A stretch of 64,000 nt of DNA from Mytilus trossulus (GCF_036588685.1 NC_086378.1:72991127-73055126); one strand, 5' to 3'; counted from the stretch's first letter, positions 48,993-62,600 are shown. Translations and numbers: made by a program. Notes: a model not told the origin generated them from the sequence alone.

Positions 48993-50491
48993 GGCCACAC
49001 CAAATTAATTAATAGTTCTTTGAGATTTTACCCAAAAAAAATGGGGCGAGCGAGCGAAATTTAAATTTATATTTTTAAATTCTTCGCCTCAAATTTTGAA
49101 GAAATATGGAGCGAGCGATATTTTTTTATATCTTTTACCCAAAAGAAGCAACTGAATTTTCAACTCACTTAATTGAAAGGGGACATAATTTGATAAAATT
49201 AAATTATCTCCCTTTTTATATGTATTTCAACTTTCTGCATTCTTTTTCATTTTGTTTTGTTGTTTGTATAATTAACACTGCACAAATATACACTTTTGAA
49301 CATATTTTTTTATGCATGAACTTTATATGGCTATCTGCTTTTAATATGCACTGCTTTCATCTGTAGTATATGCACCTTCTGGTCCTTAGACACCCTCTGT
49401 AGTATGCTAGCTAGCTTCTTGTAACATAACTGCATGGTGTGTGTTTTGTGTTTATGCATATGTATCACTAACCAGTCAATCCAAGCACAGTGGAAACTGG
49501 GGGTTCTAGCTAGTGCTACTTTACAATAAAATATCAGAAAATAAATTACACCAAAACATACCAACATGGAAATACCTACATAACCCTCATTTATAAGCCT
49601 ATGTTATAACTAAGATTTCAACCAGATGCATCATGGAGTCTATAATCCTTAAATAGAAATGCATTTTTTTTCATTTACAAAACATCCTGTGTTAAACAAG
49701 TTAACTTTCAATTTCACCCATCTTTAAAAATGGTATAAAATATAAAATTTTATCATTTTGTCAGTACCTTGTATTATTATAAAAAGGTACATATAAAAAT
49801 GGAACAATATGGGGTATTTTAAAGTTTGAGAACTGCACAACATCCACCAGGAAAAATAACAAATGCAGAGGTCTCCACAAGGCCGTCAACAACTGTTTTG
49901 GTGTCTATCTTTTCATATCAAAAGAAATGTATCAATGAAATATCAGTAGGGGTATTTACAGGGCCAACAAAAGGCTTTATTTCTACTCCATGTACAACCA
50001 TTTTAAACATTTATTTGCCCTGTAGCATCCAATTTGATCTTGGAATATGCAACCATAATCTCACTTTGTGCATCGCTACATCGTTCAATGGCTTCTTGAT
50101 ATAGTTCCCTGAATGTCCGACATTTTGTTTGTGTTGCCGTATTTTTTAATATGTATGCCTTGTTGTTATTTTTGTCTGAATGTTTCACCACAGAAACAAT
50201 CACAGCACGTTTTCCATCTTTGCAACTTTTTTGATCAGAATCAAACATATGCTTGACAAATGACAAACACTGTATATTTTCAAACGCTTAATTGATAAAG
50301 ATTTTTTTTAATACCGGAATCGAGTTCGTCGAAAATGCGGATTTATTTTCGACGTGCGGGAATTTTATTTTTATTTTTATTTTTTGGTTTTGGCAGGTGA
50401 GGTGCGGGAAATTTATTTTTATTTTTTTATTTCAATTTCGGCAATTTAGATGCGGGTTTTCCAAAGAACTACTAATTAATTTGGTGTGGCC
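48993..50491. mobile_element. PIF/Harbinger-like TIR element with TTA target duplication
   Basis: 30-bp TIRs (48993-49022 and 50462-50491) begin GGCCACACCAAATTAATTA and differ at one position. TTA lies on both sides (48990-48992, 50492-50494). The host repeat also occurs uninterrupted at 50536-50560 ('actggttatacgaccgc'), giving an empty-site control. A TTA duplication is typical of PIF/Harbinger elements; assignment by that criterion only. No transposase is recognised, but see the open frame at 50003-50269. Confidence 0.85.
50003..50269 (-). other. Possible terminal exon carried inside the TTA element
   Basis: A minus-strand frame of about 88 codons is preceded by an acceptor-like 'aaaatatacag' and ends in TAA at 50003. 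Its composition looks protein-like (KSCKDGKRAVIVSVVKHSD, TFRELYQEAIERCSDAQSEI) but I do not recognise the family. It may be a captured gene fragment, a remnant of a transposon protein, or chance. Confidence 0.3.
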
Positions 50492-50613
50492 TTATACGAC
50501 CGCAAAATTTGAAATATTTTTCGTCGTATATTGCTATCCTACTGGTTATACGACCGCAAAATTTGAAAAAATTTTCGTTGTATATTGCTATCATACTGGC
50601 GTCATCGTCTGCG

Positions 50614-50648
50614 TCGTTGTCGTCGTCGTCGTCGTCGTCGTCGTCGTC
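50614..50648. repeat. GTC trinucleotide microsatellite
   Basis: About eleven GTC units with few interruptions, at the position where the other TACGACC copies have 'gcgtcgtcgtcc'. Confidence 0.9.
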
Positions 50649-51689
50649 CGAATACTTTTAGTTTTCGCACTCTAACTTTAGTAAAAGTGAATAGAAATCT
50701 ATGAAATTTTAACACAAGGTTTATGACCACAAAAGGAAGGTTGGTATTGATTTTGGGTGTTTTGGTCCCAACATTTTAGGAATTAGGGGCCAAAAAGGGC
50801 CCAAATAAGCATTTTCTTGGTTTTCGCACTATAACTTTAGTTTAAGCTAATAGAAATCTATGAAATTTTGACACAAGGTTTATGACCACAAAAGAAAGGT
50901 TGGGATTGATTTTGGGAGTTTTGGTTTCAACAGTTTAGGAATTAGGGGCCAAAAAAGGGCCCAAATAAGCATTTTTCTTGGTTTTTGCACCATAACGTTA
51001 GTATAAGTAAATAGAAATCTATGAAATTTAAACACAAGGTTTATGACCATAAAAGGAAGGTTGGTATTGATTTTGGGAGATTTGGTCCCAACAGTTTAGA
51101 AATAAGGGGCCCAAAGGGTCCAAAATTAAACTTTGTTTGATTTCATCAAAATTGAATAATTGGGGTTCTTTGATATGCTGAATCTAACTGTGTATGTAAA
51201 TTCTTAACTTTTGGTCCCGTTTTCAAATTGGTTTACATTAAGGTCCAAAGGGTCCAAAATTAAACTTAGTTTGATTTTGACAAAAAATGAATGGGTTGGG
51301 TTCTTTGATATGCTGAATCTAAAAATGGACTTAGATTCTTGATTATTGGCCCCGTTTTCAAGTTGGTCCAAATCGGGGTCCAAAATGAAACTTTGTTTGA
51401 TTTCATCAAAAATTGAATATATGGGGTTCTTTGATATGCCAAATCTAACTGTGTATGTAGATTCTTCATTTTTGGTCCTGTTTTCAAATTGGTCTACATT
51501 AAAGTCCAAAGGGTCCAAAATTAAACTTAGTTTGATTTTAACAAAAATTGAAATCTTGGGGTTCTTTGATATGCTGAATCCAAACATGTTCTTAGATTTT
51601 TGATTATGGGCCCAGTTTTCAAGTTGGTCCAAATCAGGATTTTAAATTATTATATTAAGTATTGTGCAATAGCAAGTCTTTTCAATTGC

Positions 51690-52035
51690 ACAGTATTGCG
51701 CAATGGCAAGAAATATCTAATTGCACAATATTGTGAAATAGCAAATTTTTTTTTTAATTAGAGTTATCTTTCTTTGTCCAGAATAGTTTGCAAGAAATAT
51801 CTAATTTCACAATATTGTGCAATAGCAAGAATTTTTTTTAATTGGAGTTATCTTTCTTTGTCCAGAATCAACAAGAAATATCTAATTTCACAATATTGTG
51901 CAATAGCAAGAATTTTTTTTAATTGGAGTTATCTTTCTTTGTCCAGAATCAACAAGAAATATCTAATTTCACAATATTGTGCAATAGCAAGAATATTTTT
52001 TAATTGGAGTTATCTTTCTTTGTCCAGAATCAACT
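51690..52035. repeat. 81-bp tandem repeat, about four units
   Basis: 'ggagttatctttctttgtcc' recurs at 51844, 51925 and 52006, with a more diverged unit before. The period is divisible by 3, which explains the 109-codon open frame at 51774-52103. It lies within the TACGACC repeat. Confidence 0.9.
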
Positions 52036-52469
52036 TAAATCTTTGTTATATACAATATACAATGTATATTCACTTTTTACTACCAACTGATAAATTAAAA
52101 TAATCTTTACCATTCAGTGATAACAAGCAGTTTTTTTTACATCTTAATATATTATGATGTATTTAAATGAGTAGTTATTGTTGCAAACTCCATTAGAAAT
52201 TTTAATTGAGATTAGTTTTGGAATAAGGGAAAGGGGGATGTGATTAAAAAAATTGGGTTCAATTTTTATCATTTGAAATTTTATAAATAAAAAGAAAATT
52301 TCTTCAAACATTTTTTTGAGAGGATTAATATTCAACAGCATAGTGAATTGCTCTAAGAGAAAACAAAAATTTTAAGTTCATTAGAACACATTCATTCTGT
52401 GTCAGAAACCTATGCTGTGTCAACTATTTATTGTGTTTTGGTGTGTTTTTCTCATACTTAATGCAACAG

Positions 52470-53205
52470 GTCTACTTTATTTGTTGTATAGAATGATTGT
52501 AAGGTGTACATGTCTAGCAGGCAGATGTCATATGACCTTGACCTCATTTTCATGGTTCAGTGGTCAAAGTTCAGTTTTTGAGTTTTTGTCTTTTTATCTA
52601 ATACCCGGTACTATATGCCATAGGTCAACTATATTTGGTGTATGGAAATATTTTATGATCTTTATGTCAGTCGCGCAGGTTTTATTTGACAGTGACCTCA
52701 TTTTCACGGTTCATTACACAGTGTTAAGTTTTTGTGTTTTGGTCTATTTTTCTTCAACTATAAGTAATAGGTCAACTATATATGTTGTATAGAAGCATTG
52801 TTAGCTGTACATGTCTGCCTGACATGGTTCATCTGACCATGACCTCATTTTCAAGGTCCATTGGTCTTTGTTAAGTTATCTTTATTAATGTTAAGTTTAT
52901 GTGACAGTTGTAATAAAGCTTTATACTTGGGACTATAACATAATATCAATGATTAGTACAGGAGGCGAAACATTTAAGCATGTGCACTCTTGTCTTAAAT
53001 ATAAACAATAGGTCAACTGTATTTGTTGTGTGGAATAATTGTTAGCTGTACATGCCTGCCTGGTATTGTTCATCTGACCTTGACCTTTTTTCATGGTTCT
53101 TTGGTCAATGTTTAGTTTTCTTGCATTTGGTTAATGTAAAGTTTATGTGACAGTTGTGATGAAGCTTTATATTTAGGACTATCAACATAATATCAATGAT
53201 TAGTA
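52470..53205. repeat. Second array of the 'gaccttgacctcattttcat' repeat
   Basis: About four diverged units, the last two ending 'tcaatgattagtac' or 'tcaatgattagtaa'. It directly abuts the next element at 53208. Confidence 0.65.
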
Positions 53206-53207
53206 AA

Positions 53208-55014
53208 ACTAGAGGCTCCAAAGAGCCTGTGTCGCTCACCTTGGTCTATGTGAATATTAAACAAAGGAAGCAGATGGATTCATGACAAAATTGTGTTTTG
53301 GTGATGGTGATGTGTTTGTAAATCTTACTTTACTAAACAGTCTTGCTGCTAACATTTATCTCTATCTATAATGAACTTGGCCCAGTAGTTTCAGTAGAAA
53401 ATTTTAATAAAAATTTACAAATTTTATGAAAATTGTTAAAAATTGACTATAAAGGACAATAACTCCTTAGGGGGTCAATTGACCATTTCGGTCATGTTGA
53501 GTTAATTGTAAATCTTACTTTGCTGAACATAATTGCTGTTTACAGTTTATCTCATTCTATAATAATATTCAAGATAATAACCAAAAACAGCAAAATTTCC
53601 TTAAAATTACCTTAAAAGGGGCAGCAACCCAACAATGGGTTGTCAGATTTATCTGAAAATTATAGAGCAGATAGATCTTCATCGGATAAACAATTTAACC
53701 CCATTTTGGATTTGCTCTAAATGCTTTGGTTTTTGAGTTATAAGCCAAAAACTGCATTTTACCCCTATGTTCTATTTTTAGCTGTGGCGGCCATCTTGAT
53801 TTGATAGTCGGGTCACCGGACACATTTTTAAAACAAGATACCCCAAAGATGATTGTTGCCAAGTCTGGATTAATTTGGCCTAGTAGTTTCATAGGAGGAG
53901 ATTTTTGTAAAAGATAACTAAGATTTACGAAAAATGGTTAAAAATTGACTATAAGGGCAATAACTCCTAAAGGGGTCAACTGACCATTTCGGTCATGTTG
54001 ACTTATTAGTAAATCCTACTTTGCTAAACATTATTGCTGTTTACAGTTTATCTCTATCTATAATAATATTCAAGATAATAACCAAAAAACAGCAAGATTT
54101 CCTTTAAATTACCGATTCAGGGCAGCAACCCAACAAAGAGTTGTCTAATTCGTATGGAAATTTCAGGGCAGATAGATCTTGATCTGATAAACAATTGTAC
54201 CCCATGTCAAATTAGCTCTAAATGCTTTGATTTTTGAGTTATAAGCCAAAAACAGTATTTTACCCCTATGTTCTATTTTTGGCCGTGGCGGCCATTTTGT
54301 TTGGTGGACCGGGTCACCGGACACATTTTTTTAATTAGATACCCCAATAACAATTGTGGCCAAGTTTGATTGAATTTGGCCCAGTAGTTTCAGAGGAGAA
54401 GATTTTTGTAAAAGATTACTTTAATTTAAGAAAATGGTTAAAAATTGACTATAAAGGACAATAACTCCTTAACGGGTCAACTGACCATTTCGGTCATGAT
54501 GACTTATTTGTATATCTAACTTTGCTGAACATTATTGCTGTTTACAGTTTATCTCTATCTATAATAATATTCAAGATAATAACCAAAAACTGCAAAATTT
54601 CCACAAAATTACCAATTCAGGGGCAGCAACCCAACAACAGGTTGACCGATTCATCTGAAAATTTAAGAGCAGATAGATCTTGACCTGATAAACATTTTTA
54701 CCCAATGTCAGATTTCCTCTAAATCCTTTGGTTTTTGAGTTATAAGCCAAAAACTGCATTTTACCCCTATGTTCTATTTTTAGCCGTGGCGGCCATCTTG
54801 GTTGGTTGACCGGGTCACGCCACACATTTTTTAAACTAGATACCCCAATGATGATTGTGGCCAAGTTTGGTTCAATTTGGCCCAGTAGTTTCAGAGGAGA
54901 AGATTTTTGTAAAAGTTAACAACGACGACGGACGCCGGACGACGGACGACGACGGACGCTGGACGCAAAGTGATGGGAAAAGCTCACTTGGCCCTTCGGG
55001 CCAGGTGAGCTAAA
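53208..55014. mobile_element. Element of three ~500-bp internal repeats with GCTCACCT ends
   Basis: It starts 'actagaggctccaaagagcc', then 'gtgtcgctcacctt', and ends 'gggccaggtgagctaaaa', so the ends share GCTCACCT as a short inverted repeat. The internal landmark 'aaattgactata' recurs at about 53440, 53941 and 54441. A run of 'gacggacg' motifs lies at 54920-54965. Minus-strand open frames (53695-53892, 54571-54864) repeat the same peptide and are not believed to be genes. I recall this family as widespread in bivalves. Confidence 0.75.
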
Positions 55015-58000
55015 AAAAAGGCCAGACATTTCAGTGTCTCTTTTTAACGCAATTTGTAAATACCCCTTTTGGGCTATTTGAAGACTGCCAGTTTTTTATT
55101 GGTGGAGGAAGCCGGAGTGTCAAGGGCAAATAACCTACCTTTTGATAGGAAAACTGACAATGCTAGTTTAATGATTTAGATTGGAGTCGGGTGCACCTGC
55201 ACAAGCAAGGTTCAAACTGACAACATCAGTGTTGACTGGCTAGTGATTACAGTATTAGCTACATTGTACTTGAACCACTGGTCCACCGAGGCCTCAATAT
55301 TTGGTGTACAGTGGATTCATTTAATTTTGTGAACATCAAATTTTCGTGGATTGAGAAAAACTTTGATTTTCGTTGATAACTTATTTCTTGGTTTCGCTGA
55401 AGTCAGCATAAAAGCTTATGTAGGAAATTTGTCATTCGTTGAACATTTAATTTTCACCAACACCCTGGAAATCTATGAAATTTGGTACCAAACGAATAAT
55501 AATGAATTCCCAGTATTGAACATGTTGAAAGGTGAACATGTTAATCTGACTTTAACATTGTTATCAAGGTTCATTGGTAAATCTTGGGTGGTTGTGGAAA
55601 GTTTTATGATTGTAAGATGCACATAATCTGTTGGACAATAAATCTGACCTTAACATTAATGTCATTTAGATGGATCATCTTTATCTCGAAGACTCATAAA
55701 GTTTTAAACTTTTAAAGTTCCAAATAGTATTACTGTATATGAAAATAATTAAAATGTGATGAGGTAAGACTGCAAATAAGACAATGAATGAAGCTATCTA
55801 CAAAAGACCAAAAAATGAGAATGTGAACAAGTACAATTTCACAGGTCCCTTTATGACCTTCAAATGTGATCAACATCCATACTGGATTATGGCAAATTTT
55901 AAAAAAGAACAACCATTTGAACTATAGTACCAGGTTTATGACAGGCCAAATAATGTTGCAGTGTATAACCTGTTTGTGACTGAGAGATCAATCCTCCCCT
56001 TACCTAGAACAACATTGTGACTTCACTAAAATATGTTGAAAACGGTTTGACTCACAAGGTTGATACTAAATATATAAAACCAACAAATTGTCAAAGCCAC
56101 CACAGACCAATGGTGCAATTACTGAAAGCTAGTTCAAAGCCCATTTGAAACAATTAATAAACCATGATTTCCAGAATGAAAATGTATATATGTACCAAAA
56201 GATTTAGTGTGAACACATCATAAACAGTCTCAAAAAAGTGTTGACCTTTGTAAATAAGATTTACACATTAACAGACACGATTAGAAAATGTACTGTGTCA
56301 ATTTGATAATTGGTCAAATGCAATGGTAAGCAATAATTTCAACAAGGAACACAACATGGTTCATTGGTCAATGTAATGTTTTTGTGGTAAGGTCTGTATA
56401 TTTCTCAGATAATAAAGCAATAAGTCAACTATATTTGGTGTAGTGGAAAGATAACATGGATAATTGAAGGTAGCTTGACTGGTTGTGACCAAATTCCACT
56501 CTTAAAACAATTTTAAAAATTAAATATCTTTACACTGCTGGTACACCGTAATGGCTTCTGTTTGTTCCAAGCTTCATGTAAATTAAAGTGATATACCAAT
56601 TCAAATACAGAAACTTGTCTTAAAGAAAAGTTGTTACTGCTATCTTGTGGTTGAATAAATCTCAATAGAAACTACTAATACTAAGGGACGACATCAAAAG
56701 TTCAATGAAGGATAAAAAACTTAATTCACATAGTTTTTTCACTGACCCCCACCCCACCCCCCTGTAAACTTAATTTGGGAAAAATTGATAGACCCATATG
56801 GATATATGTAAAAAATACAATGTTAGATAACCAAATCTTGCAGCAGTTCAAACCCCACCCCAAAACTATTTGAATTAAGTTTTTCTATCTTACATTGATC
56901 TTTTGGTCCCTAAGGTTGATTCCTCAAACTGTTTCTTATATACAAAGGGAGATAATTCAATCTTTGCATGTTATATCTTCAGCTTGCTATTATTTCAACT
57001 CATTTATTGAGTGAAAGTCATACAGTAACATACATTTTCCATCTTTTTGCTTATTAAAAACATGACAATATAATATGTAACAGTTTATTTCTCTTTCTGA
57101 ATACATATCTCTGTTGACCAAACATCCATCTTCAAAGCTACAGTTCTAATCATACATCAAATGGGCTTTACTAAAGGTGTGAATATAAATACTGATGGTA
57201 ACATAATATGTTAGTGCTGAAGTTGTTTTTAAAAGTAAAATTTAATGTGTATGTAAAACTTGTTTATATATAAAAATTACACCTAAGAAAGAATTTAAAA
57301 CCAAAACGAGTTTTTTTTCTCAAAATTAAAAAAAAAATTCAACTGCATTGATAAGTTTTCAAGTAATTTCTGAAATTTAATTGATTGATTGTTGGTTGGT
57401 TATAATATCCAGTGGCAATTTGCCAAGGATGTATAAAGATGTATTAAAAAAAACAAAAGACTAGACAATCAATTTGTGAATTCCTTAAATTATGTGTTGA
57501 TCAAACAACTAAAGTAGAACAATTTGTTATTTATAGATCTGCCACCACCCAAAAAAACAGAAAGATATATTAAGAGATCTTCTACATATTGACTAACTCC
57601 TGGCATAACTATAAAAGGTGTAATAATTTTATACCTATAATAAATGAAATACATATGTATAAAATACAGAGATGACATTTCTCCCGACATTTCAAATCAC
57701 TCATCATAGGGCTTTGAGTAAATTAGAAGTGCAAAAGGTGAAAACTCTTATGATAAGATTAATTCATGTGTGCTTCAATAAATAATATTTTGTGTACTTT
57801 ATATGAAATATATAATAAAAGATGATTCATGTCAATTATATAAATTTTCTTTAATCGTAAAAAAATTAACTGTTACTGATGATCTATTCTTATGGTACAA
57901 GTACAGACAGCACTTGGAACAAATATGTTTACATTAAGTTACATTCATGTTTTTGTGAAATGCATATACATTGTAGGTATTATATACAAAATGCAATGAA

Positions 58001-59443
58001 AAATGTGTGTAAAATAAAAACTTCTGTCACTTTAATTTTGATTAGTTGAATGTAACATTAAAATGATGGAATATTATTGAAAAACTCTGACAAAAAAAGA
58101 ACAAACGTATCACATAACACTAAAGAAAACAAATCAATACTATAAATGACCTTAATGCTTCAAGACTTCATACTTTATACAATATGAATAAACTTGGAAT
58201 AAAAATAATGGCAATAAAGACATTTTAGTCAATTATACAAATATAATAATGAAAACTTGACACTTAAATAAAATGTAATTCTGATAATAATTTGTACAAT
58301 ATTAAAATATATCACAGTATGCTTCAATATGGGGTATATAATGTACAGCACTAAATGGACGGCAAATGTTCTATTGGACGGCTACGACTCATGGATCTAC
58401 TCAATAATGTAATAAAAGAGGACAGATATAAAGAATAGATATCAGGTCCTATTCTGTTAGGCAACAAGTGTCAAGTTTTATGGGACTGTGCTAAACGTTG
58501 AAATATAATAAATGCCGTGTTGGAGGTATAAGATTGAAAAACAACAGTCTCTGGACCTTTAGATTTTATCTTAAGTTTTTAGAAAGACTCGTATGAAATA
58601 TTTAATAACACTTCTTTTAAATTTATTCTGTGTCTGCTTTAATTGTTTAAAAAAAAGTTTAAAACAGAAAATATTATCCCCTATTTTTTTCAATATCTTA
58701 GTAAATGTTGTTAAATTACTGTTAGTGCTAAAACCTACTGTCTCTTCGTTAATAACTTTTTCATGTGAAAACTACCTATTAAAACTTCCAGTTTGTGATT
58801 AAAACCTTAGTTAATATATAAATATATAGATTTCTTCTTGTGGCACTTTGGAATAAATCAGTTTTCAGTCTATAACTAGGCTGATAACAAAATACTTTAA
58901 ATTATAAAACTTTGAAAAAGGGTTACATAAAAGATATTTTCTCCACCCAGACAATACTATAACTATAAATAGATCTCTACTGTCTATGTATCATACATAT
59001 ATATATATAAATATACATTTAACAAATATTCGAATAGATGCTTGCAAGATTCTCTGCTCTAATGTAGAACATTTTACTGTCATTGAAAAATTTGAAGATT
59101 TTTTTTTCTATATTCACTGTTTTTCTTTGTACTTTGCAAAATTTGTGAATGTTTGAAAATATTTTTCCAAAATCAGTTTCACTGCAATAATTATTTGAAT
59201 TTATAAATTCTATAAAAAAAATATTTTAATTTTCTTGTTCGAAAGTTTCAAGAAAAAAGTTCATACCAAACAGGTTCTCAATTTTATTATTGTTTTCTAC
59301 CTGCACACGAATCTAGTAGGTTGTTTCATTGGTCAGATGGTTTGAGACCGGCAAAGTCATGCATAATTTCATATTGCTCTCCTTTGCTTTTTATAAAATA
59401 AAACATATAACAAATAAATTATTGAACATGTATAACAGTATTA
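55015..59443. other. Mostly unique AT-rich DNA downstream of the minus-strand gene
   Basis: A MITE copy lies at 55309-55518. From about 55740 to 56200 there is a heavily diverged copy of the 'gagacaactctccat' type repeat. The rest has no exon or repeat that I recognise. The 3' UTR of the gene at 59444 probably ends near a minus-strand AATAAA at 59288-59283. Confidence 0.4.
55309..55518. mobile_element. MITE, 'actgtggattcat' family, second copy
   Basis: Left end 'tacagtggattcatttaat' and right end 'aatgaattcccagtattg'. Compare 22419-22632. Confidence 0.6.
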
Positions 59444-59695
59444 TTAAGCCTTCTGAGGCACTGACTCCATGTTAGATCTCATCATGGCTATATTTTTCTT
59501 TTCCTGTTCATGTCTTTGTTGAAGTTTCTTTAGATCTACAACATCAACATTTTGTGTACTATGTGTTGGTGACTTTGATCCAGTAGATCCTGCTTTAACA
59601 ATGGGAGATAACTGTGAAGCAACTTCATAAGAATTGTATTGTGTTGGTCGAGCTTTCACTGCTGGCCTTGGAACATTCTTTGCATAATCAAGGGC
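59444..59695 (-). CDS. Last coding exon of an unrecognised gene
   Basis: The acceptor 'tttctatttgtag' ends at 59696. The exon then reads 83 codons to a stop at 59444: ALDYAKNVPRPAVKARPTQY at the start, a Ser/Thr-rich linker, and a short charged helix (VDLKKLQQRHEQEKKNIAMM) near the end that could be a coiled coil. The assumed phase is 0, consistent with the candidate microexon at 62012-62032. I do not recognise the protein; the 'YAKNVPRP' type motif reminds me weakly of C-termini of cilium-associated proteins, which is not evidence enough for a name. The remaining exons are probably beyond 64000. Confidence 0.65.
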   Translation of the reverse strand, partial: ALDYAKNVPRPAVKARPTQYNSYEVASQLSPIVKAGSTGSKSPTHSTQNVDVVDLKKLQQRHEQEKKNIAMMRSNMESVPQKA

Positions 59696-62600
59696 CTACA
59701 AATAGAAATCAATTATAAATTATAACAATGATATATCTGGCATATATATCTAAGTCCTATTTGCTTAAAAATAGAATATATTCATGGACTAATAATTTTT
59801 CATTTAGTGATGCGTGTTCATGTATAAATGTAAAATTTTCAACTAAAATAAATCCTGATTGAATATTTCTATTTACAGTGGCACCTAAATCCATTAAGTA
59901 TTCAATATTATGTACCTACAAATCTCTATGTAATTATTATTTATTTAATTTATCAGTATTGATATTTTTTTACTTCAATTCCTCATTTCTCTTTTTAAAA
60001 TGTATTTATCACACCAACTTGACATATATAACATTGATTGTGACAAGTATGCTGAATTTTGTATCAAAGCTACTTCAAATATTTACTATTGGACCAATAT
60101 GTATTTATTGCATAAAAAATCCTGGTATGCATCTATGCAATTTAAAAAGAGTATGTAATATATAAACGTTATTTAACAGAGTTTATGTACACATTTCAAT
60201 AGTATGTAAACAGTGGTTCAAAGCAAACAAGTATTCAAGGTCCTTTGGGAAATGGATTAATTTATAGCATGTAAAAAAAACTTGGTTTACTGCTCAACGA
60301 AAAACATGTAGTTGGTTGAAACAAGCAGGTGGACTCCATATTTATCATGGGTTTTCAAAGCATTAAAATTCACTTTCATTTGGTTGTTGAGCTTATTTCC
60401 AAAAAGATATAAATCTTTTCATGTTCTGCAAACAAAAAAGAAAACCAGGAGTAGTAAAATGAAAATAACTACCGTAATACCTCTCAGCTCGGTAGAAAAC
60501 ATCATGCAATTTGTCTTTTAATTGTCCCTAACAATGAACTTATTGGTTGAATGTAAGGAAATAACTTGTGTATAATGTATTATGGGTTGGTATAGTAAAA
60601 TATAATGGGTTTCTATATAATCTGTTAACAACAGGGCTAGATAAATGTTTGAGGAAATAGGGTATATGTACTGACAAGCCTATTTATCTTTTTTTCTCAT
60701 GGTAGAAATGAGGCACTTTTGTGAACCATGTCCCTGTTTTCTGTCATATCTTCTCTAAAACAACCCCACAAAACCTGTCTGAATTCCTAGTATTTGACTG
60801 AAACATGGTCAAATATGACCTGTAACCTAGCAAGTTTAGGCAGGTGACCTGATTTTAAATGAACCTATGACCTTTTGTGTTCCCCTTTGTTACACTGATT
60901 TGTCACACCAACCATTGATAATGGTTACTGTATCATCATAAAACAGTTATCGTAAATAAAGTCTAGTAACCAATGAACCAGTGAAGCTACTCTAAAGTGT
61001 GTCCAAATTTATATATAAAACCATCGTGAAGTCAAATAAGCTGGTGAAAATATTAAAACAATAACTTTTCCTTCCTACTGTTTAATCTTTTTCAACTCTT
61101 GAGAGAACATAATTCAAGATTATTTGCTCAGGCAATATCTGCCTGATGTAAATTGTCACTCACTTTGAGCTTTTTAAACAGGGAAAAAAAAGGGAACAAT
61201 TTTACCATTCAGTTGACAATTAATATAGGCAAAAAGTAGGTATCAAAACAACTTGAAACTGGGTGGAATAAACAAATTACAGATGGTCAAAAATGGTTTC
61301 CGATAAAAGGCCAATGCAATTTCATGCGGAAGGTTTATTGAAAAAGGTCATAATTTTATCTTGGAAGGGGGATTAACGTTTTAACCATAAGCTTACCCTT
61401 TTCGCCTCTAAAAATAATTGAGATGTTTTAATTAGTAATTACCATAAAATATAAATAAAAACAAGTACATGTACACCAAAATTAACCGTGGAATAACCAG
61501 CACCTGCTATGAAATATTGGTGTAAATTAAAGTGAATTTTGGAGGAAATATGGGTTGGATGCATATGCCATACCCAACAAAGAACCAATATCAATGGATC
61601 TGTGCATTTACTAACAAAGCCTATTGAGGATTTGATTTCTTAGTGAAGGATATAGATCTTATTTATTGTATACTAGCTATAACTGATAATAGTTCACATG
61701 CAAAGATTCTTCAATTCTTATTGGCATACAAGTTTCCCTGAATTGATATCACTCAAATAATTGTCAAAGAATAATATCAACGAACTCTTGAGTTCCTTAG
61801 GTCTGAAATTTAATTCAAGATTGTTTATCGACACTTATAATGTTTTATGGTATAGTAAAGACTAAACAGACATTTTGTAATAAAACTTGCATTACTGGGT
61901 GAAACAAAGTAAAATCTGGAGTAAATGAATATTCTATACTATATATACATACAATACAAAGCTGACCATAAAGTGAAGCTATAAACACAGGGTGAAGTGT
62001 CTAATACATACCTTTCTTGTACTATTTTCTTGCTTTAAAACATAAACAAAAACAACATGCAGACACTTCATATACATGCTATATGTTACTAAATTCAACC
62101 CCTACTAATACATGTTACTCATTCAACATGCTATATCCCCTATTTAAATATTACTTGGGATTTTTCAAATGTTATTGTACAGATTTTCCATAAAGATTCA
62201 GGATTTTCATGGTTCATTAGTGGTTTTTTTTCCTTTTTTTTTAAGTTTTAAAATAGTTGTTTTTATTTTTGCTAACCAATCATTGTATGTGATCTATTTT
62301 TCCATTTAATGAATCTAAGATATAAAATTGAGAAAAAAACAGGGAATGTGTCAATGATATGCCCATATTATACATATTGAAAATGTTGCAAAAATAAAAT
62401 GGAATTTTAAATAAGTCAATAAAAATTAAGGTCCTGCAGAGACAAAAGGTGGCAAAAGGATATTCATATACAAGTTTGTCTTAATTTTGAGATTATAATG
62501 TCAACAATCCTAGTTTTGTATGATGTGTTGTTGCCAGACATAGAGAAAGGAGGACAAAATAATGACTGAGCTGTATAAAAACATAGAAATTTGATGATGT

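Larger units (their letters stand above)
50495..52433. repeat. TACGACC dispersed repeat, long copy truncated at the right
   Basis: Two 54-bp tandem units (starts 50495 and 50549) lead into 'cactctaactttag', then several 'aaggttggtattgattttgg' and 'ttctttgatatgctgaatct' units, and end in 'gtcagaaacctatgctgtgt'. The part left of the TTA element (48936-48992) is the start of the same repeat. It contains the (GTC)n run at 50614-50648. Confidence 0.65.

Noticed and set aside
51774..52103. 109-codon open frame on the plus strand with repeated peptide
   Set aside because: Explained by the 81-bp tandem repeat.
53695..54864. Minus-strand frames encoding similar peptides (MQFLAYNSKTK)
   Set aside because: They lie in the ~500-bp units of a noncoding dispersed element, and the frames are broken differently in each unit.
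58593..58802. 69-codon plus-strand frame with a hydrophobic start, considered as a small membrane protein
   Set aside because: AT-rich, Leu/Phe/Lys-heavy composition typical of chance frames here; no splice or repeat support.
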